Positions 1 to 9,922 of a DNA stretch of 64,000 nucleotides are shown one piece after another. Position numbers and translations under genes: made by a program. The notes below the pieces were generated by a model. That model searched no databases, was not told the DNA's origin, and saw only the letters and a list, made by a program, of their open reading frames with translations. Within the stretch, counting starts at the first letter, position 1; each line of letters opens with the position of its first letter. The stretch covers positions 20,584,001 through 20,648,000 of the forward strand of contig NC_071332.1 in the NCBI RefSeq assembly GCF_010183535.1. Direction: 5' to 3'. This DNA is from Caenorhabditis remanei (lineage: Eukaryota > Nematoda > Chromadorea > Rhabditida > Rhabditidae).

Positions 1-91
1 ATTTGTAAGGTGCTAACAGCAGCAGATCCCCCAGATTGTTAATTTCATGAGAACGATGGATGTGTATTACGAAGATTTATTCCAAGAACAA

Positions 92-982
92 TTAATTAGC
101 AAAAAAAAGAAGGAAGAGAAGGAAAGAAAAGAAAATCAACAGAACACAGCAGAGCACAGCAAAAAAGTTAGATGACTCTACTCGATGAGTCCACTCGAAG
201 GAAATAAATGTTTCGGCTGGAACGTAGTAGACAGTTTTCACAATCATCTTTTGTCCTCCTTCCATTGTAAAAGTGTTCTCAATAACTAGATCGCCCTTCT
301 CAATTTTGTAGGTACCCTTGTAGCACTCAGTCTTTGGATCGCAACTTCCGACGTTTTCCATATTGAATATGCCATCATTCAGTAATGCCCATGAAGTGTT
401 GATAGACCCTTCCTCATTGATCTTCACAAATTTGATCGGGTGGAAATATAGTGCCTCTTCCACTAGGGTGCCATTCAGCTTCGTCATGTGGAGATACGCA
501 TCCACACCTTCGAATCTTGTGATGTCTGGCATAAATTTGTCCCAATAGTACTCCGGGACATCTGCGAGTTCCGACCATCTTTTTGATTCGACCACTCGTT
601 GCGCTCTGGCCACTTTTTCCTGGTCTTCTAGGATCTCGATTGTTCTCATCATTCGTTTTTCGCCAAAAGATTTCATGTATTCCATTGGATTGAAGATGTC
701 ATTTTCGGTCATGTTGGCGATGATTGGGGCGTTTTCCGTTTTTTTAATAGGTTTTCTCAGAAAAGCAGCTCTAAAACATATGAAAATACCGGTAACTAAG
801 AGCATGACGATGATGAGCATAGAAATAATGAAAAATACATCTTCTGCATCTATTCCGTTTTTCTGGTTCCTCTTTTGCCGCCGGACGACTTCCACCATTT
901 CACCCTGATCCGAATCCGAGTGGTAGCTGTAGTCGGAGATGTCGCTGAGGTCAGAGAGTTGGTCCAACGATTCCGTGGACAT
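92..982 (-). CDS. Single-pass membrane protein, tandem family copy 1, stop-loss variant
   Basis: 296 residues from the Met of MSTESLDQLS. I chose this start because a TTTTCAG splice acceptor ends two bases before the ATG, which suggests spliced-leader trans-splicing; the frame stays open upstream. The order is an acidic, Ser/Asp-rich N-terminus (1-30), a basic stretch with VRRQKRNQK (32-41), a transmembrane segment at about 49-70, then a presumed extracellular part with N-glycosylation sequons (NMT, NGT) and a Cys pair CDPKTEC. Charge placement predicts type II topology. Compared with copies 3 and 4, which stop right after ETFI, this copy has lost that stop and gained about 36 residues ending in a strongly hydrophobic stretch. 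I do not recognise the family; function unknown. AATAAA lies at 76-81 on the minus strand. Confidence 0.85.
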   Translation of the reverse strand: MSTESLDQLSDLSDISDYSYHSDSDQGEMVEVVRRQKRNQKNGIDAEDVFFIISMLIIVMLLVTGIFICFRAAFLRKPIKKTENAPIIANMTENDIFNPMEYMKSFGEKRMMRTIEILEDQEKVARAQRVVESKRWSELADVPEYYWDKFMPDITRFEGVDAYLHMTKLNGTLVEEALYFHPIKFVKINEEGSINTSWALLNDGIFNMENVGSCDPKTECYKGTYKIEKGDLVIENTFTMEGGQKMIVKTVYYVPAETFISFEWTHRVESSNFFAVLCCVLLIFFSFLLFLLFFAN

Positions 983-1176
983 GTCTGAAAATGTCAAAAT
1001 TGGGAAATGAGATAAAAGACAAAACAAGAAAATGAAAAAGAAAGTGGCTAACTACCGAGGAACCTAGCTTTTTTAACCACGTTTTTTAAGGCATAGATCT
1101 TTTTTAAAAGAATAGAAGAAAAACAAAAAGAAAGGTCCAGACAGAAAAGAGGATGTATATTTGGCCTCCTTGCTTC

Positions 1177-1183
1177 TTTTATA
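1177..1183 (-). promoter_or_regulatory. TATA box of copy 1
   Basis: TATAAAA within GGTATAAAAG, about 195 bases upstream of the ATG. The same motif and flanks are conserved before all five tandem genes. It is farther from the ATG here than in the other copies because extra sequence lies between. Confidence 0.65.
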
Positions 1184-1189
1184 CCGGTT

Positions 1190-1865
1190 TTTGGGAGGGG
1201 GTGGAGCTTCTTCTATTGGCTCCTGGGGATCTAGAAAATTCTATGGTTGCTAAGATTGACGTATTATTCGGGTATTGTTTGCTCCGCCCTTGTCGCTGGT
1301 GGGAACCGTTTGCTTGGGAAGATTTACAAATAAGATAGACCTGCAGGGATTAGATAGTACATTAATGGTTGTCTGAATAACGGCTTTGCGATGGGTGGAA
1401 CTGAAACACAACTGTTATCCTAAATCTCAGAATTTCAGAAAAAAAGCAACACGTGAAAATCTGTTGATAATGTTTCGTAGTTCACTGTAATAAGTATGGG
1501 GAAAAAGTAGGTGATTTATGGAAATTTGTTGCGATGGGTACCCAAATGATGACAGTGATTTGAAAACGGCCTGTAATTTAAGCACATTTATTCTGAAATT
1601 TTTGAAATTTTCGGAATGCTTTGAATCCTACCGGGCTGACACGGCCCGATTTGAGTGAAGTGCCTGTGCTATGCGCTGTTAATGACCTGTATGTTTGTAG
1701 TAGATGGGATAAGTTGATCCCAATGCCGTAGACAGAGATTCTATTGGTCCCCGAGAAGAACACTTCAGAAACTGGCCTATGTACATTTGTATGGTGATCC
1801 CAACGCGGTTAGAAGCCTGCCCTCTGGGAAAAACACTTTAGAAGACTGACAACTGACAGACACCA
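1190..1865. other. Spacer between units 1 and 2, no gene seen
   Basis: Shared intergenic sequence of the tandem unit. Short open frames on both strands are not conserved between units and have no splice or start context. I see nothing coding here. Confidence 0.6.
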
Positions 1866-2007
1866 TATTTGTGAGGTGCTAACAGATCCCCCAGATTGCT
1901 AATCTCATGAGAACGATGGATGTGTATTTCAAATTTATTTCGAGAACAAAGAATTAGTGCAAAAGAAGGAAAAATCAACAGAACAGAGCGCAGCAAAAAG
2001 TTTAGAT

Positions 2008-2800
2008 TTAAATAAATGTGTCGGCTGGAACGTAGTAGACAGTTTTTACAATCATCTTTCGTCCTCCTTCCATGGTGAAAGTGTGCTCGAAAACTAGATC
2101 ACTCTTCTCGATTTTGCAGACAACCTTGAGGCACTCAGTCTTCGGATCGCAACTACCCACGTTGGCCATATCAAAGATGCTATGATTCAGTGATGGCCAT
2201 GTAGTGTCAATCATGCTCCACATATTGTTCTCATTGAAAAAAACTGGTGAAAAACCCATCCCCACTGGTCTTCCAAAATTTTATCGGATGGAAGTAGAGA
2301 GCCTCTTCTACTTGAGTGCCATTCTGCTTCGCCTTGTGGAGGTACACATTCACACCCTCAAATCGTGTGATATCCGGCATAAATTTGTCCCAGTAGTACT
2401 CCGGCACATCTGCGAGACGCGACCATTTTTTTGATTCTACTACTCGTTGAGCTCTGGTCATTTTTTCCTGGTCTCCCAAGATTTCACTCGTTCTCATCAT
2501 TTGTCTTTCGCCAAAAGATCTCATGTATTCCGTGGGATTGAAGACGCCATTTGTGTTGATGATGTTGTTGGTGGTTGGTGCGCTCTCAGTAGTTTGGTTG
2601 AAAACGTTTCTCATCAGAAAAGGAACTGTGACTAAGTACATGCCGAGGAGGATCATTGTAATAAGTATAAACGCATCTCTTTCACGTTCCAGCTGCTTTT
2701 GTCGCCGGACGACTTTTTTCAATCGATCCTGATCCGAATCCGACAGGTGGCTGAAGATGTCGCTGAGATCGGAGAGTTGGTCCAACGATTCAGTGGACAT
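2008..2800 (-). pseudogene. Tandem membrane-protein family copy 2, frameshifted
   Basis: The same family as copy 1. From the MSTESLDQLS start, preceded by TTTCAG, the frame reads through the acidic N-terminus, the membrane segment and the YYWDKFMPDITRFEG block, then stops at 2231. The remaining third of the protein, with CDPKTEC and the C-terminus ADTFI, is open in another frame from about 2265 down to 2008. Against copy 3 the interval between the shared GATGGG and TGGCCATCACTG blocks is one base longer (55 against 54), and a run of seven T lies inside it, so a single-base slip near 2235-2250 is the simplest explanation. Promoter and UTRs look intact. A spliced rescue is possible, but I see no convincing donor and acceptor. 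Confidence 0.8.
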
Positions 2801-2881
2801 GTCTGAAATTTCGAAATTGGGGAAACGAGGTAAACGACAGAACAAGAAAATGAAGGAAAAAGATGACTGACTACCTTGCTC

Positions 2882-2888
2882 TTTTTAT
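2882..2888 (-). promoter_or_regulatory. TATA box of copy 2
   Basis: TATAAAA about 85 bases upstream of the copy 2 ATG, in the same context as the other tandem units. Confidence 0.6.
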
Positions 2889-3033
2889 ACCGGTTTTTTG
2901 GGGTGGAGATTCTTTTTGGGCTCCTGGGGAATCTAAGGTATTCGTTTTGCCCTAGCAGTTCATGGGAATCTAGACGGTGTCTACATTGAGATAATAGGAG
3001 AAAGAGGGGGAATAGGAAGGATGCCATTATCTG

Positions 3034-3155
3034 CAAACCATACAGAACAAAGGTAGATCTTCATTTTTGAAGTGGACAACTTTTTTGTACGAGAACTCTC
3101 TAGGAAGTTACATATCGACAAAGTAATTACTCCCTTGAATCGTCCCACTTTAGTG
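3034..3155. repeat. Fragment of dispersed AGTTGACAACTTTTTTGTA repeat
   Basis: Contains CCATACAGAACAAAGGTAGA and the GACAACTTTTTTGTACGAG core found in full palindromic form at 25832-26252 and 37752-38130. Only half of the palindrome is present here. Confidence 0.6.
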
Positions 3156-3734
3156 CCAAACACGGTACTGCAGGTGATTCACGGAAATCTGTCGAGATGG
3201 GTACCCAAATGATGACAACTATCTGAAAGAGGTCGTCAGCACTCGAATTTAAGCAGTGCATCGTTTTTTTCTCATTACCGCAATTGTAATCTTTGTTAAT
3301 AATTGATATTTCAAGTTGTGTGGTTCACGTCACATCGCTTTTTTGATCCATCATAATCTATTGAATTCCAAAAATATTGTGACATATTCTGGGTTAGATA
3401 CAACGAAGGCTAATCGCTGCAAATGGCATGTATGTTTGTGTGTAGATATTTGTTGCCAAGATTCTATTGATCTCCGGGAAGAAACCTTCATAAACTGGCC
3501 TAGGTACATTTGTACTAGATTCCAACGTCGTCAGAAACCTGCCTCCCGGGAAAAACACTTTAGAAGACTGACAACTGACAGACACCTTCTTTGTGAGGTG
3601 CTAACAGATCCTCCAGATTGCTAATGTCATGAGAACGATGGATGTGTATTACAAACATTTATTTCAAAAACAGTTGAATTAGTATAAAAAAAGAAAAAAT
3701 CAACAGAACAGAGAACAGCAAAAAAAGTTTACAT

Positions 3735-4526
3735 TCAAATAAATGTTTCCGCTGGAACGTAGTACACAGTTTTCACAATCATCTTTTGTCCTCCTTCCAT
3801 CGTAAAAGTGAGCTCGAAAACTAGATCGCCCTTCTCAATTTTGTATTTACCCTGGAGGCACTCAGTCTTCGGATCGCAACTACCCACGTTGACCATACCA
3901 AAGATGCCATGATTCAGTGATGGCCATCCAGATTCAATTGCGCTCCGCAAATTGAACATCTCGAATAAAGTGTTGATGAACCCATCCTCACTGACCTTCC
4001 AAAATTTGATTGGGTGGAAATAGAGAGCCTCTTCCACTCGGGTGCCATTCTGCTTCGTCTTGTAGAGGTACGTCTCGACACCTTCGAATCGTGTGATGTC
4101 CGGCATAAACTTGTCCCAGTAGTACTCCGGCACATCTCCAATTCTCCTCCATCCCTTTGATTCTACCACTCGTTGCGCTTTGGCCACTTTTTCATGGTCT
4201 TCCAAGATCTCGCTCGTTCTCATCATTCGTCGTTTGCCCAGAGTTTTCATGTATTCCGTGGGATTGAAGGTGTCGGTTGTGTTGGTGGTGTTGGTGATGA
4301 TTGGTGCAATTTCAGTTGTTTGATTGGGATTGTATCTTATTAGAATAGGAACTGTGACTAAGTAGATGGCGAGAAGAATCATCGTAATAAGAACAAACGC
4401 ATCTCTTTCACGTTCCAGCTGCTTTTGTCGCCGGACGAGTACCATCATTTGATCCTGATCCGAATCCGAGTGATGGCTGCTGATGTCGCTGACATCGGAG
4501 AGTTGGTCAAACGATTCAGTAGACAT
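3735..4526 (-). CDS. Single-pass membrane protein, tandem family copy 3
   Basis: An intact single-exon ORF of 263 residues that serves as the reference for the family. It has an acidic N-terminus (about 1-27), a basic stretch RRQKQLERER, a transmembrane segment at about 41-63, an Asn/Thr-rich linker with several N-glycosylation sequons, and a conserved extracellular domain with YYWDKFMPDITRFEG, the Cys pair CDPKTEC and a C-terminal VKTVYYVPAETFI. The membrane-proximal basic residues predict the N-terminus inside the cell. A splice acceptor-like sequence lies just before the ATG, and TATAAAA is about 105 bases upstream. Family and function are not recognised. Next to copies 2 and 4 it is the least altered member. 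Confidence 0.85.
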   Translation of the reverse strand: MSTESFDQLSDVSDISSHHSDSDQDQMMVLVRRQKQLERERDAFVLITMILLAIYLVTVPILIRYNPNQTTEIAPIITNTTNTTDTFNPTEYMKTLGKRRMMRTSEILEDHEKVAKAQRVVESKGWRRIGDVPEYYWDKFMPDITRFEGVETYLYKTKQNGTRVEEALYFHPIKFWKVSEDGFINTLFEMFNLRSAIESGWPSLNHGIFGMVNVGSCDPKTECLQGKYKIEKGDLVFELTFTMEGGQKMIVKTVYYVPAETFI

Positions 4527-4629
4527 GTCTGAAATGTCAACTGATTGAAAAAATGATAGGGGAACAAAGTGAAAGGCAGCACGAGAAAATGAAGGTGAAA
4601 AGTGGCTGACTACCGAAGACCCTAGCTCC

Positions 4630-4636
4630 TTTTATA
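4630..4636 (-). promoter_or_regulatory. TATA box of copy 3
   Basis: TATAAAA in CCGGTATAAAAGGAGC, about 105 bases upstream of the copy 3 ATG. Confidence 0.65.
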
Positions 4637-5368
4637 CCGGTTTTTGGGGGGTGGAGCATATTCACTGTTGACTCCTAGGAATCTAGAAGGTTTTAAAGGT
4701 GCTATGATTGATGTATTATTTGCTCCGCCCAGGTAATTGCTGGGAATCAATGGATTTGGAAGATTTTAGATAAGATAGGTGTGATGGGATCAGATAGCAC
4801 ATCTATGATTCTTTGACTGACGACTTTGCTGTGGGTGGAGCTGAAACATAACTGTTATCCTAAATCTCAGAATCTCAGAACAATTGCTGACACATGGAAA
4901 TCTTTCTTGATGTTTTTTATGAACAAAGTCCGGTTTTCGACTAAAAGTTCGAAACTCAATCAAAAAGGGAATATGTACGGTAATTTAAGCAGTTTTGCTC
5001 TGAAATTTTGAAAGAAAATCCGAAGAGTACCCATTTTTCCGAGACGGCCAATCCCGTTTTTTGACAAGTCTAATTCTCACAGATTCTGGTCTAGATATGT
5101 CTGAAATCCGTGCTAATCGCTGGTGATGACCTGTATGTAATTAGTAGATCAGAAGCGATGATCCCAAAGAAACCTGCTCACCCGGGAAAAACACTTTTGA
5201 AGACTGACAACTGACAGGCACCTTATTTGTGAGGTGCTAACAGATCCCCCAGATTGCTAATGTCATGAGAACGATGGATGTGTATTACAAGCATTTATTC
5301 CGAGAACAAATAATTAGTACAAAAGAAGGAACAATCAACAGAACAGAGCACAGAAAAAAAGTTTACAT

Positions 5369-6220
5369 TTAAATAAATGTTTCGGCTGGAATGTAGTAGA
5401 CAGTTTTCACAAACATCTTTTGTCCTCCATCCATGGTGAAAGTGTGCTCGAAAACTAGATCGCCCTTCTCAATTTGGTAGGTACTCTTGAGGCACTCAGT
5501 CTTCGGATCGCAACTATCCACGTTGACCATATCAAAGATTCCGTGATTCAGTGATGGCCATGTAGTGTCAATTGTGCCACGCATATTGATCTTCACGAAT
5601 TTGATTGGGTGGAAGTAGAGAGCCTCTTCTACTTGAGTGCCATTTTGTTTCGTCTTGTGGAGATACGCATCCACGCCTTCAAATCTTGTGATATCCGGTA
5701 CAAACTTGTCCCAGTAGTACTCTGGCACATCTCCAAGTTTTGACCATCTTTTTGATTCCACCGCTCGTTGAGCTTTTGCCAGCTTTTCCTGGTCTCCCAA
5801 GATTTCACTCGTTTTCATCATTCGTCTTTCGCCAAAAGTTTTCATGTATTCCGTGGGATTGAAAGTGCCATTTGTGTTGGTGATGTTGGTGGTGGTTGGT
5901 GCACTTTCAGTTGTTTGATTGGGATTGTTTCTCAACAGGAAAAAAACTGCGACTGAGAGCATGACGAGGAGGATTATCGTAATTTGTACGAACGCATCTC
6001 TTTCACGCTCAAGCAGCTTTTGTTGGAAGACGGCTTCCTCCAATCGATCCTGATCCGAATCCGATTGATGGCTGTTGTTCTGATTCTTTTGCCGCCGGAC
6101 GACAGGCTTTCGTTCTTCCTGAAAAACTGGTTCCACTTGATCCTGATCCGAATCCGAGTGGTAGCTGCAGTCGGAGATGAGGCTGAGGTCGGAGAGCTGG
6201 TCCAACGATTCAGTGGACAT
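5369..6220 (-). CDS. Single-pass membrane protein, tandem family copy 4, mosaic N-terminus
   Basis: 283 residues from MSTESLDQLS. The first ~55 residues (SDSDQDQVEPVF, then ERKPVVRRQKNQNN) match copy 5; the next part (SDSDQDRLEEAVF, then LLERERDAF) and the membrane segment match copies 2 and 3. The cytoplasmic part therefore carries two acidic SDSDQD blocks and two basic blocks in series, and is longer than in its neighbours. The transmembrane segment is at about 82-104; the ectodomain has NGT and NIT sequons and CDPKTEC. It ends in AETFI like copy 3. The start was chosen for the acceptor-like TTTCAG just upstream. Unequal crossing-over or gene conversion between neighbours explains the mosaic. 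Function unknown. Confidence 0.85.
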   Translation of the reverse strand: MSTESLDQLSDLSLISDCSYHSDSDQDQVEPVFQEERKPVVRRQKNQNNSHQSDSDQDRLEEAVFQQKLLERERDAFVQITIILLVMLSVAVFFLLRNNPNQTTESAPTTTNITNTNGTFNPTEYMKTFGERRMMKTSEILGDQEKLAKAQRAVESKRWSKLGDVPEYYWDKFVPDITRFEGVDAYLHKTKQNGTQVEEALYFHPIKFVKINMRGTIDTTWPSLNHGIFDMVNVDSCDPKTECLKSTYQIEKGDLVFEHTFTMDGGQKMFVKTVYYIPAETFI

Positions 6221-6312
6221 ACCTGAAATGTAAATAATGGAAATCTTTGTATAAGAATAGAAGGAAAACAAGAACAGAGATACAGACGAGGAAGATGGTG
6301 TATAGCTGCCCC

Positions 6313-6319
6313 TTTTATA
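6313..6319 (-). promoter_or_regulatory. TATA box of copy 4
   Basis: TATAAAA about 93 bases upstream of the copy 4 ATG, same context as its neighbours. Confidence 0.65.
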
Positions 6320-6539
6320 CCGGTTTTTTGGGTGGGTGGATCTTTTTTTTTGGCTCCTGGGGATCTAGAGAATTCTATGGGTGCTAATAGTAAGATTGAT
6401 GTATTCGGACATTGTTTGCTTCGCCCTGGGGTCCATTGGCTTTGGAAGATTTCAGATAAGATCTTTTTGCTCCTGGGGAATCTGAGGTGTTTGCTCTGCC
6501 CTGATAGGAATCTAGACGGTGTCTAAATCATTGAGATAA

Positions 6540-7295
6540 TAAAAGAAAGAGGGGATCTTTACTGAATCTAGCAGTTTTAAAGCGGAAAATTTGTTAAATC
6601 CGCGTGATGATTTTGTGTTTAGGCCACGATTGGTCATTATTGAATATTAGTTCTTCACCTGATAACCCTGTTTAGATAAACCATTGCTTATATTTTTCAA
6701 GGTATCTAACTTCACAGCTGATGCCCTTTTTAGGACACATTTTTCTAGCCGGGAAGGGTTTCACTTTCCACTAAAACTCAGAATTTCATAGAAATTGCTC
6801 ACATATGGAAATCTGTTGAGAATGTTTCGTAGTTCCCTGTTGTAAGTATGGTTGAGAAATAGGTGATCCATGTGAATCTGTAGAGATGGGTAACCAAATG
6901 ATGAGAGTGATCTGAAAGAGGTCCTCGGCATTTGAATTTAACCTATACATTGTTTTTCCTCATTACCGCAATTGTAATCGTTGTTAACAAGTGATAAATC
7001 GATTATTGTACTTTACTTAACATCGATTCCTTGATCCACCATAATTTTTTGAATTCAAAGAGAACTAATCTCAGATTCTAAGCTCGATTCAACAATAGAG
7101 TTTTCTAATTGCTGCCAATGGCCTGTATGTTTGTAGTACATGGAGAAAATCGATCCCAAAGCCGTAGACCAAGATTCTAGTGGTCCCCGGGAAGATCACT
7201 TTAGAAACTGGCCTATGTACATTTGTATGGTGAACGCCGTTAGAAACCTGCCTCCCGGGAAAAACACTTTAAAAGACTGACAACTGACAGACACC
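6540..7295. other. Spacer between units 4 and 5, no gene seen
   Basis: The longest spacer in the array, about 750 bases. It shares blocks with the spacers before copies 1-3, but no frame longer than a few dozen codons is conserved. No RNA gene or mobile element is visible. Confidence 0.55.
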
Positions 7296-7424
7296 TTATT
7301 TGTGAGGTGCTAACATATCCCTCAGATTGCTAATGTCATGAGAACGATTGATGTGTATTACAAAGATTTATTCCAAAAACAATAAATTGGTACAAAAGAA
7401 GGAAAAATTAACAGAACAAAAAAT

Positions 7425-8210
7425 TTATTTGATCTTGTGTGCTGGAATGTAATAGACGGTCTTCACAAACATTTTATGTCCTCCTTCCATGGTGAAAGAG
7501 TGATGATAAACTAGATCGCCCTTCTCAAATATGTAGGTACCTTTGCGGCACTCAGTCAGTGGATCGCAGCCTCCGACGTTGTGGGCATAGAAGATGGACT
7601 CATTCAGTGATGGCCATGAAGTCTTGATTCTCCCTTCCTCATCGACCTTCCAAAATTTGATCGGATGGAAATAAAGAGTCTCTTCCACTCGGGTGCCATT
7701 CAGCTTCGTCTTGTGGAGATACGCATCCACGCCTTCGAATCGTGTGATGTCCGGTACAAACTTGTCCCAATAGTACTCCGGCACATCTTCAAGTTTTGAC
7801 CATCCTTTTGATTCGATCACTCGTTGAGCTCTAGCCACATTTTCCTGGTCTCCCAAGATTTCACTCGTTTTCATCATTCGTCTTTCGCCAAGAGATTTCA
7901 TGTATTCCGTGGGATTGAAGGTGTCGGTTGTGTTGGTGGTGTTGGTGACGGTTGGGGCGCTCTCAGTTTTTTGATTGGGAATTCGTTTACCCAGATAAGC
8001 TACAGAAAGTGTGAGAATGACGGATATCAAAATAATGAGTGCCGTATCTATTACATCTATTCCGTTGTTCTGATTCTTTTGCCGCCGGACGACGGGCTTC
8101 CGTTCTTCCGGAAAAACTGGTTCCACTTGATCCTGATCCCAATCCGAGTGGTAGCTGCAGTCGGAGATGAGGCTGAGGTCGGAGAGCTGGTCCAACGATT
8201 CAGTGGGCAT
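7425..8210 (-). CDS. Single-pass membrane protein, tandem family copy 5
   Basis: 261 residues, intact. The start reads MPTESLDQLS (Pro instead of Ser at position 2), with a TTTCAG-like acceptor just upstream. The cytoplasmic part carries one acidic and one basic block (VVRRQKNQNN), and the membrane segment at about 60-80 reads ALIILISVILTLSVAYL. The ectodomain has NTT and NGT sequons and the Cys pair in the form CDPLTEC. The C-terminus is PAHKIK rather than PAETFI, and the last ~60 residues are the most divergent of the five. TATAAAA lies about 100 bases upstream. It is the outermost unit on the promoter side of the array. Function unknown. Confidence 0.85.
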   Translation of the reverse strand: MPTESLDQLSDLSLISDCSYHSDWDQDQVEPVFPEERKPVVRRQKNQNNGIDVIDTALIILISVILTLSVAYLGKRIPNQKTESAPTVTNTTNTTDTFNPTEYMKSLGERRMMKTSEILGDQENVARAQRVIESKGWSKLEDVPEYYWDKFVPDITRFEGVDAYLHKTKLNGTRVEETLYFHPIKFWKVDEEGRIKTSWPSLNESIFYAHNVGGCDPLTECRKGTYIFEKGDLVYHHSFTMEGGHKMFVKTVYYIPAHKIK

Positions 8211-8311
8211 ACCTGAAATGTGAATAATGGAAAAGGCTGTATAAGAGTAGAACGAAAACAAGAACAAAGATACAGACGAAGAAGATGGTGTCTATCTGGC
8301 TACCCTTCTCC

Positions 8312-8318
8312 TTTTATA
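8312..8318 (-). promoter_or_regulatory. TATA box of copy 5
   Basis: TATAAAA in CCGGTATAAAAGGAG, about 102 bases upstream of the copy 5 ATG. Confidence 0.65.
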
Positions 8319-8419
8319 CCGGTTTTTTGGGTGGGTGGAGCTTCTTTTTTTGGCTCCTGGGGATCTAGAGAATTCTATGGGTGCTAATAGTAAGATTGAT
8401 GTATTCGGACATTGTTTGC

Positions 8420-9922
8420 ACCGCCCTGGGGACCATTGGCTTAAGAAGATTTTAGATAAGATCTTTTTTTGCTCCTGGGGAATCTGAGGTGTTTGCTCTG
8501 TCCTGATGGGAATCTAGACAGTGTCTAAATCATTGAGATAATAGAAGAAAGAAAGGGTTTTTATTGAAACTAGCAGTTTGAAAGCGAACAATTTTTTGAG
8601 CCCCTGTGAAGATTATTTATTTCAGACATGATTGAATGTTATTTCCTCACCTGATAATTCTGTTTTGATGAACTGGTGTTATATTTATTAAGAATAACTC
8701 CTTTTTCTAGCCGGAAAGGGTTCCATAGTTTTCAATTTCCACAAATCCATACACACACTCCCAATTAGCTCAACGGCTGTAGAATAATTGTGGCAAGTCA
8801 CGGTGTAATCTACGAGCCGATCAAAGGGTCTTGCCGACCGCCTAATTGTTTGATCTTTCAGGTTAATTGGCCACAAATCTGTACCCCTCGAAGGGATTTG
8901 TGATATGGGGGACGGAGGGTTTTTAGGATGATCACACGTTGGCCGTCTATATCTCCTTAGGTAAGAGTGGTAGAGAAAAATGGTCAAGTACAAAAAAGAA
9001 GATCTAATGTTGTTCTATAAAATACAAAAAGTTTAAATATGAAAAAAAATGTTTTCAACATAGTTACAAAGTTTTGAATATCGTCTTTTTTTTCAAAAAT
9101 TTAAAAAAAACAGTTTTTTTAAAACATTTTGCCATTCTGCCAAAAATGAGTTTAGAGACCTAAATTTTTGTCTGTATGTAAATTAAATTGAGATATACAT
9201 TTTTGTAGTTGACAACTTTTTTGCTCGAGTAGTCCCTGAGGAGATACAGCTCCTAGAACCTTCTACTGCCTGTATCTCCTTAGAGACCGCCCTCACCAAA
9301 AAAATGGTCTACTACAAAAATGAAGTTTTAGTCTTGTTCTATAACTTCCAAAAAATCATTCTTATATATAAAACGCGTGTGGGCGCTGTCTGTGGATTTG
9401 TCGGTGTGTTTTTCAGGATGTCCGCAAGGTTTTTGAGAAATAAAGAGGAGGGCGCGCCATGTGCAAAAGTCGAACCCTCGCCATTTCAGCGACAGGCGTA
9501 AGCGTTAACCACTCGGCCACGTGAACACTTTTGTGAGAGGGTGAACAGGAAAATAAAAAGAGGCCAGCCGGATGAAGCGCCGAAGGCGCGGCAGCCAGGC
9601 TGGTGTTAAAATAAAAAATGAGTTTTTATCGAAGATTTGAAGAATTTTGACATTTCGCCATATCTGACCATCTTGAATCTCTGAATCTCATCCATTTTTT
9701 TGTCCTTATTCACCCAGTCTGTTTTCTTTCCCATGACCCATAAGATTACTTTAAGTGAATCTGCTGTCTACCTTGCCTTTAGGAATACAAACAGAATCCT
9801 CGATCTAGAGTGCTAATTGCTAAGAAAAAGACTACATTTGTTAAGGAGTAAACAATTAAGTCATCAAATGTTTTATTCAAAAACTATGTACAATTTCATC
9901 GATTCATACATTTAAAGAATTA
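8420..9922. other. Intergenic region between the tandem array and the P450
   Basis: AT-rich. It holds two fragments of the dispersed AGTTGACAACTTTTTTG repeat (about 9195-9260 and 9290-9330) and a degenerate tRNA-like sequence at 9455-9527. No protein-coding exon is convincing. Confidence 0.5.
9455..9527 (-). repeat. Degenerate tRNA-like sequence
   Basis: On the minus strand a TGGCCGAGTGGTTAA A-box-like block is followed about 30 bases later by GAGGGTTCGA, a B-box-like block. This is the order and spacing of a tRNA-Ser/Leu type gene. The T-stem and acceptor stem do not pair, so this is a pseudogene or tRNA-derived SINE fragment rather than a working tRNA. Confidence 0.5.

Larger units (their letters stand above)
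1..8420 (-). repeat. Five-unit tandem gene duplication
   Basis: Five units of about 1.6-2.1 kb follow each other head to tail. Each starts (in plus coordinates) with the same block containing GTGAGGTGCTAAC, seen near 5, 1870, 3594, 5224 and 7300, followed by a shared 3' UTR, an open reading frame on the minus strand, and a shared promoter with CCGGTATAAAAG. Flanking sequence next to the ORFs is also conserved, so whole gene units were duplicated rather than retrocopied. Units 4 and 5 resemble each other most in the N-terminal coding part and promoter; units 2 and 3 form another pair. The array may continue to the left of the window. Confidence 0.9.
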
